Of a stretch of DNA of 64,000 bases, positions 27,901 through 38,008 are shown in pieces. The translations under genes were made by a program, and so were the position numbers. Each line of letters opens with the position of its first letter. Position 1 is the first letter of the stretch. The notes below the pieces were generated by a model. That model saw only the letters and a list, made by a program, of their open reading frames with translations, made no database searches and had not been told where the DNA came from. Source of the stretch: Sphingopyxis sp. (GTDB taxonomy: Bacteria > Pseudomonadota > Alphaproteobacteria > Sphingomonadales > Sphingomonadaceae); contig JAGHZY010000002.1 of assembly GCA_017745175.1 (NCBI GenBank), positions 85,991 to 149,990 on the forward strand, written 5' to 3'.

Positions 27901-28406
27901 CGCCGCTGGTCAACATGTCGTCTTTGCTGCTCGCGCCGCTCGGCGGCCTGCTCGGCCTCTGGGTCACCGGCATGGAAGTCTCGATGCCCGTCTATATCGG
28001 CCTGCTCATGCTGCTCGGAATCGTCGCGAAAAATTCTATCCTGCTCGTCGATTTCGCGATCGAGGAGATGGACCATGGCGTCGAGAAAAATGCGGCGTTG
28101 CTCGACGCGGGACGCAAGCGCGCCCAGCCGATCGTCATGACGACGGTCGCGATGGTCGCGGGCATGGTGCCCACCGCGCTGTCGCTTTCCGGCGACGGCG
28201 CGTGGCGCCAGCCGATGGGCGTCGTCGTGATCGGCGGCCTGATCCTTTCGACGCTGCTCACGCTGCTGATTGTGCCCGCGGGTTTCAGTCTCGCCGACAG
28301 CATCGAAAAGCGCCTCGGCCGCTTCTTCTCGCGCAACCTGCTCACCTACCGGAAGGGCGACGACACGAAGCCGCACGGAGAGCCGGCGCCGCACCCGGCC
28401 GAATGA
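24990..28406 (+). CDS. Efflux RND transporter permease subunit
   Basis: 1138 aa; [46 protein letters not shown]..., RND motifs [17 protein letters not shown] and [21 protein letters not shown]. Confidence 0.95.
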   Translation: MSFRNISAWCIRNPVPPIVLFILLLLAGVVSFNRMDVNDNPDVEFPMVQVIVAQPGAAPSELETQVTQRVEAAVRAVSGVDELSSYVGEGNSRTMVQFAIGTPIDRAYNDVNQAVQQIRSDLPEGILEPQVVRVDAAGGPITYFAVETSDMTLEQLSWFVDNTVAKELLSIQGMAKVSRSGGVNREIRVILDPARMQSYGLTASQVNQQLRQVNVNAAGGRTEIAGSEQAVRVLGNAENAFQLGETRISIGNGRTIRLADVAKVSDGYAEQRNLAKIEGKQVLSFSIEKAKGSSDVTIHDETMKKLAEIRKANPQVEFKILFTRTEYTKEQYRSSMLAMIEGAVLAVVVVFLFLRDWRATLISAMAIPLSAIPTFWFMDLMGFSLNGLSLLALSLVAGVLVDDAIVEIENIVRHMRMGKTAYQASIDAADEIGLAVVATTMSIVAVFLPVALMPGISGQFFIQFGLTVVFAVLVSLAVARMITPMIAAYFLSAQGEQDHASGPWVDRYERILAWTLDNTKHHAVRARYEAHPTKLAYLALPLVLAGLSVLYAIYAYFQPVPVGQDKPNTAMYFLLQTPVQAILIYVGVSLLAILLGALAWIVGMRQPGFTNWARFMVQRAWARLFDHRVWIVGIGVVSLVMSVVLLMILPQQFQPTINSDYSQIRYELPPGSTLAQSEHISNQINAILSKDKNVENAFYEVNVNDGGVYITLKKSREVSSVEWERSLQPKMAAIPDARVHFQSQSGGFSGRDITFVIGSDDPVALEKHARLIVSQMEKLKELRGSRIEGDIPRPEIIVTPRLDLAAELGVTTSALSQTIRIATLGDIDQNAAKFSLSDRQIPIRVLLSEDSRRSLATIENLPVPTARGTTVPLKSVASIGFGAGPTELRRYNQTRRIVIGADLAPGLVTGDAQKKIDALPAVKTMPQGIRKVIQGDAKWQAELITNFMIAVVSGLLLVFSTLVLLYRRFLSPLVNMSSLLLAPLGGLLGLWVTGMEVSMPVYIGLLMLLGIVAKNSILLVDFAIEEMDHGVEKNAALLDAGRKRAQPIVMTTVAMVAGMVPTALSLSGDGAWRQPMGVVVIGGLILSTLLTLLIVPAGFSLADSIEKRLGRFFSRNLLTYRKGDDTKPHGEPAPHPAE

Positions 28407-28476
28407 TGAGGATCGACCGGCGCGGTAAACCACTGCGCCGGTTGCAACCTTTGCGGCATTTCGCCATTTGGTTCGC

Positions 28477-29742
28477 ATGACCGACCGCACGCTCTCCCGG
28501 CCGATTGGCGTCGCCATTCCGGCACGAGGATCGAACATCCGTGTCGTCGCGACCGGCATGCTCGTCGTCATGGCGGTCGTCTTTGTCGGCGCGAAATATT
28601 ATCAGGACGTCCATCCCGCGGTCGGCTTCGTTCGTGCCTTCGCCGAAGCGGCAATGGTCGGCGGGCTTGCCGACTGGTTTGCGGTTACCGCGCTGTTCCG
28701 TCACCCGATGGGGCTGCCGATCCCGCACACTGCGATCGTTCCCCGCAACAAGAACCGCATCGGCGACACGCTCGCGCGCTTCCTTCTGACCAACTTCCTG
28801 CTGCCGCGCCTGATCGCCCGCAAGATGCAGACGGTCGATGTTGCTGGCGCGGTCGGCAAATTCCTGTCCGAGCCCGGCGAGGGCGGCGGGCGGCTGCGGC
28901 TCGGCGCCTCGCGCATCATCGCCGACGGTCTGGGGGCGCTCGACCAGCAAAGGCTGGGGGGCATGGTCAAGTCGGCAATCGCCGATCGCCTGCGCGAACT
29001 CGATGTTGCCCCCTTGCTCGGTCAGGCGCTGCAGGCCGCGCTCGCCGAGGGGCGGCACCAGCCGCTGCTCGACGCGATGGTCAAATGGGGATCGAAGACG
29101 CTCGAACTCAACGAACATCTGATCCACCAGATGGTGCATGACAATTCGAACGCGATCGTGCGTTTCACGGGGCTCGACGAGAGCATCTCGAACCGCATCG
29201 TCGCGGGCCTGTCGAAGCTGCTGAGCGAAATGGCGGTCGACGAGACGCACCCTCTGCGCATCCGCGTCGAGGAAGGGCTCGCGAAGATGGCGCTCGACCT
29301 GCAGCATGACCCCGAGGTCAAGGCGAAGGTGGCGCACGTGCGCGACGAGCTGCTCGAAAACAGGGCGGTCAAACGCTGGCTCGACGGTCTGTGGGAACAG
29401 GGGCGGTCGGCACTGCTGAAGGCCGCGCGCAACCCCGACACGATGCTCGCGGGCCGGATTGGCGAGCTCGTCACCCAGTTCGGCGCGATGCTGGGCGAGG
29501 ATGCCGGCATCAAGCGCACGCTCAATCGCTATGCCCGCCGCGCCGTGGTCGGCATGGTCGACAGCTATGGCGAGACGGCGCTCAAGCTCGTGTCGGACAC
29601 GATCCGCGGCTGGGATGCCAAGACGATCACCGACCGGCTCGAAAATGCGGTCGGTGACGACCTCCAGTATATCCGTATCAACGGGACGCTCGTCGGCGGG
29701 CTCGTCGGCGTGCTGATCCATACGGTCGATGTGCTGATCTGA
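28477..29742 (+). CDS. DUF445 domain-containing protein
   Basis: FAEAAMVGGLADWFAVTALFRHPMGLPIPHTAIVPRNKNRIGDTLARFL typical of DUF445. Confidence 0.92.
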   Translation: MTDRTLSRPIGVAIPARGSNIRVVATGMLVVMAVVFVGAKYYQDVHPAVGFVRAFAEAAMVGGLADWFAVTALFRHPMGLPIPHTAIVPRNKNRIGDTLARFLLTNFLLPRLIARKMQTVDVAGAVGKFLSEPGEGGGRLRLGASRIIADGLGALDQQRLGGMVKSAIADRLRELDVAPLLGQALQAALAEGRHQPLLDAMVKWGSKTLELNEHLIHQMVHDNSNAIVRFTGLDESISNRIVAGLSKLLSEMAVDETHPLRIRVEEGLAKMALDLQHDPEVKAKVAHVRDELLENRAVKRWLDGLWEQGRSALLKAARNPDTMLAGRIGELVTQFGAMLGEDAGIKRTLNRYARRAVVGMVDSYGETALKLVSDTIRGWDAKTITDRLENAVGDDLQYIRINGTLVGGLVGVLIHTVDVLI

Positions 29743-29838
29743 CCATCGGCGGGTTGGTTTCGCCTTCTATGATCCGGATCACATCGCTGCCGCGCGAGGG
29801 CTCTATCGTCGACCGCGGCATTGAAAGGAACGAAGTCG

Positions 29839-30372
29839 ATGAAAAATCTCGCAGCCTTGGCCGCGTTGGTCGTTGTGGCGCTGATGGCCGTTCTTTTCGC
29901 AAGCGCACCGGCGAACGCGCAGACGAGTTGCGGGCCCGGAACAACCTATAATCCGGCGTACAGCCCCACCGGCGGCCAGCCGATCTGTATTCCGATCACC
30001 GACTGGAGTCCGCCGCCTTCGGCTCCGCAGGGACGTTGGGCGACCCGCTGGGGTGCGTTCGCCGACGATGAGGCAACGGGCAAGGTTGGCATGGCCGGGA
30101 GTATGTCGAGCAAGAGCAAGGCGGTGAAGGCGGCGATCGCCCACTGTCAGGCCAAGGGCGGCGTCGACTGCAGGCTCCGGATTTCCTATTACAACCAATG
30201 CGCCGTGGCAGCCGCGGGTGAGCATGATGACGGCACGTGGAACCGGGCGTTCCAGAGCGCGGCCACGCTTGATGAAGCGACGGACCTCGCGCTCGACTGG
30301 TGTCGCAAGGACGGTGCCAAGGACTGCAAGGTTTACTTCTCCGACTGCAGCAACGCCGAATGGGTGGAATAG
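29839..30372 (+). CDS. DUF4189 domain-containing protein
   Basis: Signal peptide; GRWATRWGAFADDEATGKVGMAGSMSSKSKAVKAAIAHCQAKGGVDCRLRISYYNQCAVAA. Confidence 0.8.
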   Translation: MKNLAALAALVVVALMAVLFASAPANAQTSCGPGTTYNPAYSPTGGQPICIPITDWSPPPSAPQGRWATRWGAFADDEATGKVGMAGSMSSKSKAVKAAIAHCQAKGGVDCRLRISYYNQCAVAAAGEHDDGTWNRAFQSAATLDEATDLALDWCRKDGAKDCKVYFSDCSNAEWVE

Positions 30373-30375
30373 GCG

Positions 30376-31173
30376 TCACCGCCGCGCGATAGCGGCCAGC
30401 CCTTCGCGGAAGGTCGGATAGCGCGGCGTCCAGCCGAGCAGGCGTTTCGCCTTGCCGTTCGCGACGCGGCGGTTCTCGGCATAGAAGGCACGGGCGGCGG
30501 GAGACAGGCCGGCTTTATCGAGCGACTGCAGCGGCGGCAGCGGCGCGCCCAGCATCGCACATCCCCATTCGACGAGGCGGTTCTGATGGCAGGGTTCGTC
30601 ATCGGCGAGATTATAGGTGCCGGCCGGACCGCAAAAGGATGCCATCACGCCGCCCGCGATATCGTCGATATGAATACGGCTGAAGACTTGGGCCGACAGG
30701 TCGATCCGATGCGCGCGGCCTTCGGCTATCCGGTCGAGAATCGAGCGACCGGGGCCATAGATGCCGGGGAGGCGGAAGACGAATACATCGCTGCGAAGCG
30801 CGGCCCATTCGGCGTCGGCGGCGTTGCGGTCGGGGCGGCGGCCTCTGATCGGCGCGCTCTCGTCGACCCATGCGCCGCCGGTGTCGCCGTAGACGCCTGT
30901 CGAAGAGAGATAACCGGTCCACGTCGCCGGGCCGAGGGCGATAGCTTCGCCATAGCGCGAGAGGACGGGATCATGGCCCTCGACGGGGGGGGCCGACGAC
31001 AGGATATGCGTCGACCTTCGCAGCGCGGCGAGCACCGCCTCCTCGTCGCCGAATGCGATCGTGTCGCCACGCCCGCCCTGCGTCGTGCCCGCGACCTCCC
31101 AGCCGCGCGCGCCGAGCCGCGCGGCAAGGTGGCTCGCCGCATAGCCCATTCCGAAAATCAGCATCCGTGCCAT
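30376..31173 (-). CDS. NAD(P)-dependent epimerase/dehydratase family (YeeZ-like)
   Basis: MARMLIFGMGYAASHLAARLGARGWEVAGTTQG; YLSSTGVYGDTGGAWVDESAP. Confidence 0.85.
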   Translation of the reverse strand: MARMLIFGMGYAASHLAARLGARGWEVAGTTQGGRGDTIAFGDEEAVLAALRRSTHILSSAPPVEGHDPVLSRYGEAIALGPATWTGYLSSTGVYGDTGGAWVDESAPIRGRRPDRNAADAEWAALRSDVFVFRLPGIYGPGRSILDRIAEGRAHRIDLSAQVFSRIHIDDIAGGVMASFCGPAGTYNLADDEPCHQNRLVEWGCAMLGAPLPPLQSLDKAGLSPAARAFYAENRRVANGKAKRLLGWTPRYPTFREGLAAIARR

Positions 31174-31219
31174 CGCGCGCCTTATTGCGCGCCGGCGGCG
31201 CGATGCCTAGATCGATTGC

Positions 31220-33820
31220 ATGACCGACGCTTCTTCCACGCCCGCCATTCCCGTCACGATTCACCGCGGCGACTATCGCCCGCCCGAATGGCAGGTGCCC
31301 GACATCGCGCTCGATTTTGCGCTCGGGATCGACGAGACGCGGGTCGGGGCGGCGCTGTCGGTCGAGCGTCATGCCGATACGCCGGTGCCGTTGGTGCTGC
31401 GCGGCGACGGGCTTGCTCCGGCGGCGGTTCGCGTCGACGGCGAGGTGTGGAACGACTGGCGCATGGACGGCGGCGACCTGATCGTCGACCTCGGCGACCG
31501 GACCGTCGCGACGGTCGAGGTCGACACGGTGATCAGCCCTGCGACCAACACCCAGTTGATGGGTCTCTATGCCTCGAACGGGATGCTCTGCACCCAGTGC
31601 GAGGCCGAGGGCTTTCGGCGCATCACCTTCCACCCCGACCGGCCCGACGTGCTCAGCCGCTACAAGGTGCGGATGACAGGCGACAAGGCGGCCTTCCCGA
31701 TCCTGTTGTCGAACGGCAATTGCATCGGGCAGGGCGAGGGGAAGGATGGAAGCCACTGGGCGCTGTGGGAAGATCCTTGGCCGAAACCCTCCTACCTCTT
31801 CGCGCTCGTCGCGGGCGATCTTGTCGTCAATCGCGACAGCTTCACGACGATGTCGGGGCGCAAGGTCGAGCTTGGCATATGGGTGCGCGACGGCGATCTC
31901 GATCGCACCGGCCATGCGATGGACGCGCTCAGGAACAGTATGAAATGGGATGAGCAGGTCTATGGCCGCGAATATGACCTCGACCTGTTCAACATCGTCG
32001 CGGTCGGCGATTTCAACATGGGGGCGATGGAAAACAAGGGGCTGAACATCTTCAATACCCGCTATATCCTCGCCGACCCCGACACCGCGACCGACCTCGA
32101 CTATGACGGCGTCGAAGGCGTCGTCGCGCACGAATATTTCCACAACTGGTCGGGCAATCGCGTCACCTGCCGCGACTGGTTCCAGCTGAGCCTGAAAGAA
32201 GGGTTCACCGTCTTTCGCGACCAGAATTTCTCGGCCGACATGGGATCGCCCCCGGTCAAGCGGATCGAGGATGTCCGCCTGCTTCGCGCCGCGCAATTCC
32301 CCGAGGACGCCGGGCCGCTCGCGCATCCGATCCGCCCCGACAGCTATCAGGAAATCTCGAATTTCTACACCGCGACCGTCTACAACAAGGGCGCCGAAAT
32401 CATTCGCATGATGGCGACGATGGTCGGCCCCGAACGTTTCCGTAAGGGAACCGATCTCTATTTCGAACGCCATGATGGCGAGGCAGCGACCTGCGAGGAT
32501 TTCGTGCGCGCGATCGAGGACGGGGCGGGCATCGACCTCGCGCAGTTCCGCCTGTGGTACAGCCAGGCGGGCACGCCACGCATCGGCGTGCGGATCGATA
32601 CGGATGCGGCGACCGGCGAGCGCACGCTGTATCTGACACAATCCGTCCCGCCGACGCCGGGCCAGCCCGACAAGGCGCCGATGCTCATCCCGCTGCGGAT
32701 CAAGGCTTGGGACCTCGACGGCGGGCACAGTGAGGAAACGGAACAACTCGTGCTGCTCGACCGCCCCGAACTCGCGGTGCCGCTCGGTCATTATCGCAGC
32801 CGTCCGATGCTTTCGATCAACCGCGGCTTCTCGGCGCCGGTGACCGTCGATTTCGCGCGCGAACAGGGCGAGCTGGCGTGGCTTGCGGCGCACGACGACG
32901 ACCCGTTTGCGCGCTACGAGGCGCTGCAGCAGCTGATGCTCGATACGCTGGTCGCCGCCGTGTCGGGCAAGACGGTCGACAACGGCGCCGTGATCGACGC
33001 CGTCGGACAGACGCTGGCGGGGCGTGCCAGCGATCCGGCTTTCGTCGCCGAGGCTATATTGTTGCCGAGCGAAGCCTTCATCGGCGACCAGATGGTGACC
33101 GTCGACCCCGACGCGATCCGCCGCGAGCGGCTGGTGCTGCAGGCCGCGATCGGCAAGGCGCTCGAAACGGAATGGCGCGACATTCTGGCCGGCAGCCCGC
33201 CCGCCGCGACCGATCTGTCGCGCGCTGCGAAGGGGAGACGCCGCCTGCGCGGCGTCGCGCTCGCCTATCTTGCGGCGACGGGGATCGACGATGTGCCGAC
33301 GCTGGCCTTCCGCATCTTCTCCGACGCTGACGGCATGACCGAGCGACAGGCGGCGCTCGCGACGCTGGCGCATGGCGACAGCGACGAACGCGTCGCCGCG
33401 CTCGATATCTTCTATCAGCGCTATCGCGACAATCCGCTCGTGCTCGACAAATGGTTCCAGGTGCAGGCGTGGTCGTTGCGCTCCGACACCGTCGAGGCGG
33501 TGCAGGAGCTCGCGGACCATCCCGACTTCACGCTGGGCAATCCCAACCGCGTCCGCTCGCTCTACGGGGCGCTGACGGGTAACCAGGCGGCCTTTCACCA
33601 GGCCGACGGGGCAGGGTACAGGCTGATCGCCGATCTGGTCATCGCGCTCGACCCGAAGAATCCCCAGACCGCGGCGCGGATGATCCCGCCGCTCGGCCGC
33701 TGGAAACGCTTCGACGGGGGGCGGCAGACGCTGATGAAGGCCGAACTCGAACGCATTCTTGCGCAACCCGGCCTGTCGCGTGATGTGACCGAGCAGGCAT
33801 CGAAAAGCCTGCTCGGCTGA
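31220..33820 (+). CDS. pepN: Aminopeptidase N
   Basis: GAMENKGLNIF, VVAHEYFHNWSGNRVTCRDWFQLSLKEGFTVFRDQ (HExxH-E). Confidence 0.97.
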   Translation: MTDASSTPAIPVTIHRGDYRPPEWQVPDIALDFALGIDETRVGAALSVERHADTPVPLVLRGDGLAPAAVRVDGEVWNDWRMDGGDLIVDLGDRTVATVEVDTVISPATNTQLMGLYASNGMLCTQCEAEGFRRITFHPDRPDVLSRYKVRMTGDKAAFPILLSNGNCIGQGEGKDGSHWALWEDPWPKPSYLFALVAGDLVVNRDSFTTMSGRKVELGIWVRDGDLDRTGHAMDALRNSMKWDEQVYGREYDLDLFNIVAVGDFNMGAMENKGLNIFNTRYILADPDTATDLDYDGVEGVVAHEYFHNWSGNRVTCRDWFQLSLKEGFTVFRDQNFSADMGSPPVKRIEDVRLLRAAQFPEDAGPLAHPIRPDSYQEISNFYTATVYNKGAEIIRMMATMVGPERFRKGTDLYFERHDGEAATCEDFVRAIEDGAGIDLAQFRLWYSQAGTPRIGVRIDTDAATGERTLYLTQSVPPTPGQPDKAPMLIPLRIKAWDLDGGHSEETEQLVLLDRPELAVPLGHYRSRPMLSINRGFSAPVTVDFAREQGELAWLAAHDDDPFARYEALQQLMLDTLVAAVSGKTVDNGAVIDAVGQTLAGRASDPAFVAEAILLPSEAFIGDQMVTVDPDAIRRERLVLQAAIGKALETEWRDILAGSPPAATDLSRAAKGRRRLRGVALAYLAATGIDDVPTLAFRIFSDADGMTERQAALATLAHGDSDERVAALDIFYQRYRDNPLVLDKWFQVQAWSLRSDTVEAVQELADHPDFTLGNPNRVRSLYGALTGNQAAFHQADGAGYRLIADLVIALDPKNPQTAARMIPPLGRWKRFDGGRQTLMKAELERILAQPGLSRDVTEQASKSLLG

Positions 33821-33827
33821 TTGCCGG

Positions 33828-34148
33828 TCAGGCCGAGGCGAAAAGCTTCGTCCCCGCAACGCCGATCACGATGAGCGCCATGAAGCCGAGCTGTACGGCA
33901 CTTATCTTTTCACCGAACAGGATGATGCCGCCAATGATCACGCCCACCGCGCCGAGCCCGGTCCAGATCGCATAGGCGGTGCCCGCCGAAATCTCGCGCA
34001 TCGCAAAGGCAAGCAGCGCCATGTTGAGGAAGCTCAGCGATACCGGCACGATCGACGCCTGCCACGACCCGAGGGTCGCGGCCCATTTCAGGCTGAGCGC
34101 CCAGCAGATTTCGGTGAACACGGCGATTGCAAGGATGAACCATCCCAT
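33828..34148 (-). CDS. SMR family (DMT superfamily) multidrug/guanidinium efflux transporter
   Basis: 106 aa, four TMs; MGWFILAIAVFTEICWALSLKWA...AYAIWTGLGAVGVIIGGIILFGE. Confidence 0.9.
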   Translation of the reverse strand: MGWFILAIAVFTEICWALSLKWAATLGSWQASIVPVSLSFLNMALLAFAMREISAGTAYAIWTGLGAVGVIIGGIILFGEKISAVQLGFMALIVIGVAGTKLFASA

Positions 34149-34154
34149 TTCTCA

Positions 34155-34215
34155 TTCCTTCGAATTGGCGGGCTCGAAGGAAAAGGCGCAGCCGGAAACC
34201 CGAAAGAGGCTGCGC
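34155..34215 (-). promoter_or_regulatory. Two-hairpin leader upstream of the SMR gene
   Basis: Minus strand: GCGCAGCC...GGCTGCGC (34215-34208 / 34193-34186) then CTTTTCC, then perfect 9-bp stem TTCCTTCGA/TCGAAGGAA containing the AAGGA RBS. Confidence 0.45.
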
Positions 34216-34384
34216 GCATCGACACAAGGAAAGTCGTGGGCGCGCCCCTAGGCCAGCGCGAGCGCGATGACAAGTGCTGCGCGCGCGCAAGGCCATCAAT
34301 CCGGCGTTCAATCCGCCGACACCGGTTAGCGGCAGCCCGCGCGGTCGCCGCATGGACGCCGCGCCCATCGTATGCGCGACGGGT

Positions 34385-34996
34385 CTATCCGCCGAGCCAT
34401 CCCGCGACATCGGCCGCGACCTTGTTCGCGGCGCGGGTCAGCGCTTCGCCGACGGGTTTCGCTTCAACCTTGCCCCCGATCGCCTCGCGCACCTCGAAGC
34501 GGCGCTGGGTGACGGTCTTGCCGCCCGCGGACACAAGCATCGCCTGATAGGCGACGACCGCCTCGTTCGAACGGGCATCGACGCCGAATTCCATCAGCTG
34601 CCCCGCGAGCTGTTCGCCGGGCGCGGTCAGATATTGTCCCTCGTCGAGCACGACGCGCGACGTGTGCGCGGCGACGGTTTCGGAGACGAGCCGCTGGAAC
34701 AGGCGCTGCGGCGCCTCGACCCACTGCGCGTCCTTTACATAGGTCACGCTTGTATCATCCTGCTGCACGGGGATGCGCGTCGTGCGCAGCTTCTGGGGCG
34801 CGGTGGGGATCAGGATCGTCAGCGTCGCGGCCTCGGCGGCGGTGCGGGCCGTCCCCGATTGCGGCGCGGCGGCGGGATCGAGCGTCAGGAGGAAGGGCGG
34901 CGGCTTGCTGCCAAGGCCGATGCAGCCCGAGAGGGTGACGGCCGCGATGGCGACGAGCAGCGGGGTGCAAAATGTCCGCATCATGGGCATCCTCAT
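34385..34996 (-). CDS. ABC-type transport auxiliary lipoprotein (PqiC family)
   Basis: Lipobox LSGC; LTLDPAAAPQSGTARTAAEAATLTILIPTAPQKLRTTRIPV; last gene of the Mla-like operon. Confidence 0.85.
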   Translation of the reverse strand: MRMPMMRTFCTPLLVAIAAVTLSGCIGLGSKPPPFLLTLDPAAAPQSGTARTAAEAATLTILIPTAPQKLRTTRIPVQQDDTSVTYVKDAQWVEAPQRLFQRLVSETVAAHTSRVVLDEGQYLTAPGEQLAGQLMEFGVDARSNEAVVAYQAMLVSAGGKTVTQRRFEVREAIGGKVEAKPVGEALTRAANKVAADVAGWLGG

Positions 34997-35934
34997 TCCT
35001 TGTAATCGGGCAGCTTGCTGCCGCCGAGAACCGCGCCGGCGCCTTGCTGGTCGAGCTTGTCGGTCAGACTCGACAGCGAGGCGGAGGTGCGGCGCAGGTC
35101 GCGGATCAGCGCATTGGCTTCGGGGATCGTCGTTTCGCTGAAGGTCTTGAGTCCCGGCCGCGCGTCGGCGATCGCGCCTTCGAGCGTCTGGATCGAATTA
35201 TTTGCCGACTTCAGCGTCTCGCGCAGATTTTGCATCGCCGGGTCGACGTTGCGATCGAGGGTGCCTTGCGTTGCGGCGGCGAGGCTGCCGATCTGTTCGG
35301 CGGCCTGGCCCGCCTGCTGGATCGCGATCCGCGTGTCGGCGATCGCGCGTTCGAGCGCCGGGCCGTTGCGCGCGAGCGTCGCGGTCGTTGCCTCGACATT
35401 GTTCAGGATGTTCGCGAAACTCTCCTGATTCTTGTCGTTCGCCAGCTCGGCGAGCCGCTCGCTGAGCGTCGAGAGGCGCTGGAGCAATTGCGGCGCGGTG
35501 TTGAGCAGTTCGCCGAGCCCGCCGACGCGCGTCGGGATCACGGGCTTGCCCGCGGGCCCCTTGTCGGCGATCGCGGGCGCACCCTTGACCGCGCCATCGA
35601 GCGAAATCTGCGACACGCCGGTGAAACCGACACCCTCGAGCGCCGCAGTCGTGCCTTGCAGGATCGGTACGCCCTCGTTGACCTCGATGCGCACGCGAAC
35701 GAACTGCGGGTCGTCGGGCCACAGCGCGATCTCGCGTACCTGCCCCGCAGGCACGCCCGAGAACTGCACCTGCGCGCCCTTGTTCAGCCCGTCGACCGAC
35801 TGCTTGAAGAATATGTCATATTCGCGTTTCGTGCCGCCGCTGTCGTTGGCGAGCCAGACGACGAAGAAGGCGAGCGCGGCGGTGAAGAGGAGGACGAAAG
35901 CGCCGACGAGCACATTGTTCGACCGAGTTTCCAT
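34993..35934 (-). CDS. MlaD family (MCE domain) protein
   Basis: METRSNNVLVGAFVLLFTAALAFFVVWLAND...QSVDGLNKGAQVQFSGVPAGQVREIAL. Confidence 0.93.
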   Translation of the reverse strand: METRSNNVLVGAFVLLFTAALAFFVVWLANDSGGTKREYDIFFKQSVDGLNKGAQVQFSGVPAGQVREIALWPDDPQFVRVRIEVNEGVPILQGTTAALEGVGFTGVSQISLDGAVKGAPAIADKGPAGKPVIPTRVGGLGELLNTAPQLLQRLSTLSERLAELANDKNQESFANILNNVEATTATLARNGPALERAIADTRIAIQQAGQAAEQIGSLAAATQGTLDRNVDPAMQNLRETLKSANNSIQTLEGAIADARPGLKTFSETTIPEANALIRDLRRTSASLSSLTDKLDQQGAGAVLGGSKLPDYKE

Positions 35935-36800
35935 CAGCTGTTCCTATCCTGCCGCCCGGTGGCGACATTGCAGCCCGCGGCGGCGCGGCCGCGGGGTCCG
36001 TTGAAATAATCCTGTATCCACGGATGCTCCGTGGCAAGCAGTTCGGGGATGGTGCCGACCGCGATCACGCGCTTCTCTGCCAGCACCGCGACGCGGTCGC
36101 AGGTCGCATAAAGCGTATCGAGGTCGTGAGTAATGAGAAAGACGGTCAGGCCCATCGTGTCGGCAAGTTCGCGGATCAGTTCGTCGAACTTGGCGGCGCC
36201 GATCGGATCGAGCCCCGCGGTCGGTTCGTCGAGGAACAGCAGCGCGGGATCGAGCGCAAGTGCGCGCGCGAGGCCTGCGCGCTTCACCATCCCGCCCGAA
36301 AGCTCGGCAGGGAATTTGGGTCCGGCATCGGGCGGCAGCCCGACCATCTCGACCTTGTAGGCGGCGATCTCGTCGAGCAGCTTCTTGTCGAGCCGCGGAT
36401 AATATTCGCGCAGCGGCACCTGGATATTCTCTGCGACGCTCAGCGTCGAGAAGAGGGCGCCGCCCTGGAACATCACGCCCCAGCGCCGGCGGAGATCGCG
36501 CGATTCCTCTTCGTTGGCGATCGTATCGAGCGTCTTGCCATAGACTTCGATCTCGCCCGCCGTCGGCGTCTGCAGCCCGATGATCGACCGCATCAGCACC
36601 GATTTGCCGGTGCCCGATCCGCCGACCACGCCCAATATTTCGCCCGAACGGACGTCGAGGCTGAGGTCTTCGTGGACTACCGCGTCGCCGAACTGGTTCT
36701 TGAGTCCGCGAATGCAGATGGCACGCTCGAACCTTTCGGGCCGGACGGCGTCGGCGGCGGCCAGTTCCTCACGGATTTCGATGTCGGTTTCGTCGGCCAT
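35934..36800 (-). CDS. Lipid-asymmetry ABC transporter ATP-binding protein (MlaF-like)
   Basis: Walker A GGSGTGKS, signature ELSGGMVKRAGLARAL, Walker B LLFLDEPTAGLDP; ATG at 36800. Confidence 0.93.
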   Translation of the reverse strand: MADETDIEIREELAAADAVRPERFERAICIRGLKNQFGDAVVHEDLSLDVRSGEILGVVGGSGTGKSVLMRSIIGLQTPTAGEIEVYGKTLDTIANEEESRDLRRRWGVMFQGGALFSTLSVAENIQVPLREYYPRLDKKLLDEIAAYKVEMVGLPPDAGPKFPAELSGGMVKRAGLARALALDPALLFLDEPTAGLDPIGAAKFDELIRELADTMGLTVFLITHDLDTLYATCDRVAVLAEKRVIAVGTIPELLATEHPWIQDYFNGPRGRAAAGCNVATGRQDRNS

Positions 36801-37906
36801 CAATTCCACCCGAGCGTCGAGAAGAAGACCGCGAAAAAGGCATCGAGCACGATCACGAGGAATATCGCCGCGACCACTGCCGAGGTCGTGCGCCGGCCGA
36901 CTTCCTCGGCATTCTGGCGTACCTGCATGCCCTCGTAGCATCCGGTGACACCGATCAGGATACCGAACACCGGCGCCTTGATCAGCATGATCCAGAAATC
37001 GGTCATCGGGATGATTTCGCGCAGCCGCTGGACATAGGTGAGCGGCGGGATGTCGAGCCCGACCCAGCAGAAGACGCCGCCGCCCGCAATCGCGCACAGG
37101 CTGGCATAGAAACCGAGCAGCGGCATGGTGATCGTCGACGCCGCGACGCGCGGCAACACGATTGCTTCCATCGGCGAGACGCCGATCGTGCGCATCGCGT
37201 CGATTTCCTCGGTCAGCTTCATCGTGCCGATCTGCGCGGCGAAGGCCGAACCTGATCGGCCCGCGACCATGATCGCGGTCATCAGCAGGCCGAGTTCGCG
37301 TATCGAGATGCGGCCGACAAGGTTGATCGTGAACACCTCGAGCCCGAATTGTTCGAGCTGCACCGCGCCTTGCTGTGCGATGACGATGCCGATCAGGAAG
37401 CTCATCAGGCCGATGATCGGCAATGCGTCGACCCCGACGGCCTGGAAGCGCGTGATGACTGCGTTCCAGCGCAGGCGCCGCCGCGCGCGAATCTGGATGA
37501 AGAGCGCGATGATCATGGCGCCGAAGAAGCCGATGATGCCGAGCAGTTCGTGCCAGATCGCCACGCTCGCGGTGCCGACCTGTTCGAGCATGCGTGCCCA
37601 CGCCGGGCGCTGGTCGCGGTGGACGCGATATTCGCTCTTGTCGCTGGCGAGCGCATCGAGCAGGCGTTCGGCCTCGGCGCTCGCTCCGGTGATTTTCGAG
37701 CCATGTTCCTTGGCGGTGCGCGTGACGATCCACGCACCCACGGTGTCGATCCTGTCGATCGCCGAGAGATCAATCGTCGCGATCGGGCCAAGCGCTTCGA
37801 TCCGGGCGGGCACATCGCCGAGACGGGCGAGAGTCAGTCGGCCGGTGAAGCGAACTTCGGCGCCGTCAGCGCCGTCGCTGTGTTCAAAATCCGCTCTGGC
37901 CACCAT
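36800..37906 (-). CDS. MlaE family lipid ABC transporter permease with N-terminal STAS-like domain
   Basis: 368 aa; N-terminal LDVPARIEALGPIATIDLSAIDRIDTVGAWIV-like STAS segment, then MlaE permease (FGLEVFTINLVGRISIRELGLLMTAIMVAGRSGSAFAAQIGTM). Confidence 0.9.
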   Translation of the reverse strand: MVARADFEHSDGADGAEVRFTGRLTLARLGDVPARIEALGPIATIDLSAIDRIDTVGAWIVTRTAKEHGSKITGASAEAERLLDALASDKSEYRVHRDQRPAWARMLEQVGTASVAIWHELLGIIGFFGAMIIALFIQIRARRRLRWNAVITRFQAVGVDALPIIGLMSFLIGIVIAQQGAVQLEQFGLEVFTINLVGRISIRELGLLMTAIMVAGRSGSAFAAQIGTMKLTEEIDAMRTIGVSPMEAIVLPRVAASTITMPLLGFYASLCAIAGGGVFCWVGLDIPPLTYVQRLREIIPMTDFWIMLIKAPVFGILIGVTGCYEGMQVRQNAEEVGRRTTSAVVAAIFLVIVLDAFFAVFFSTLGWN

Positions 37907-38008
37907 CGTGCGGGCGACATTGTATTATTTGCCCGATCACGGCAAGCGAATCCATGGTCCGGCCTGCCAGCCCTTGGCGGTAGGGAAACCCCCGACTATG
38001 GGAGGGGA

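Noticed and set aside
23397-28571. 1724-aa minus-strand ORF antisense to the RND efflux genes
   Set aside because: The plus strand encodes clear adaptor and permease proteins; the antisense translation is Arg/His/Asp-rich low-complexity text typical of high-GC shadow ORFs.
30971-33859. 962-aa minus-strand ORF antisense to pepN
   Set aside because: pepN on the plus strand has intact catalytic motifs; the antisense product has no recognisable domain.
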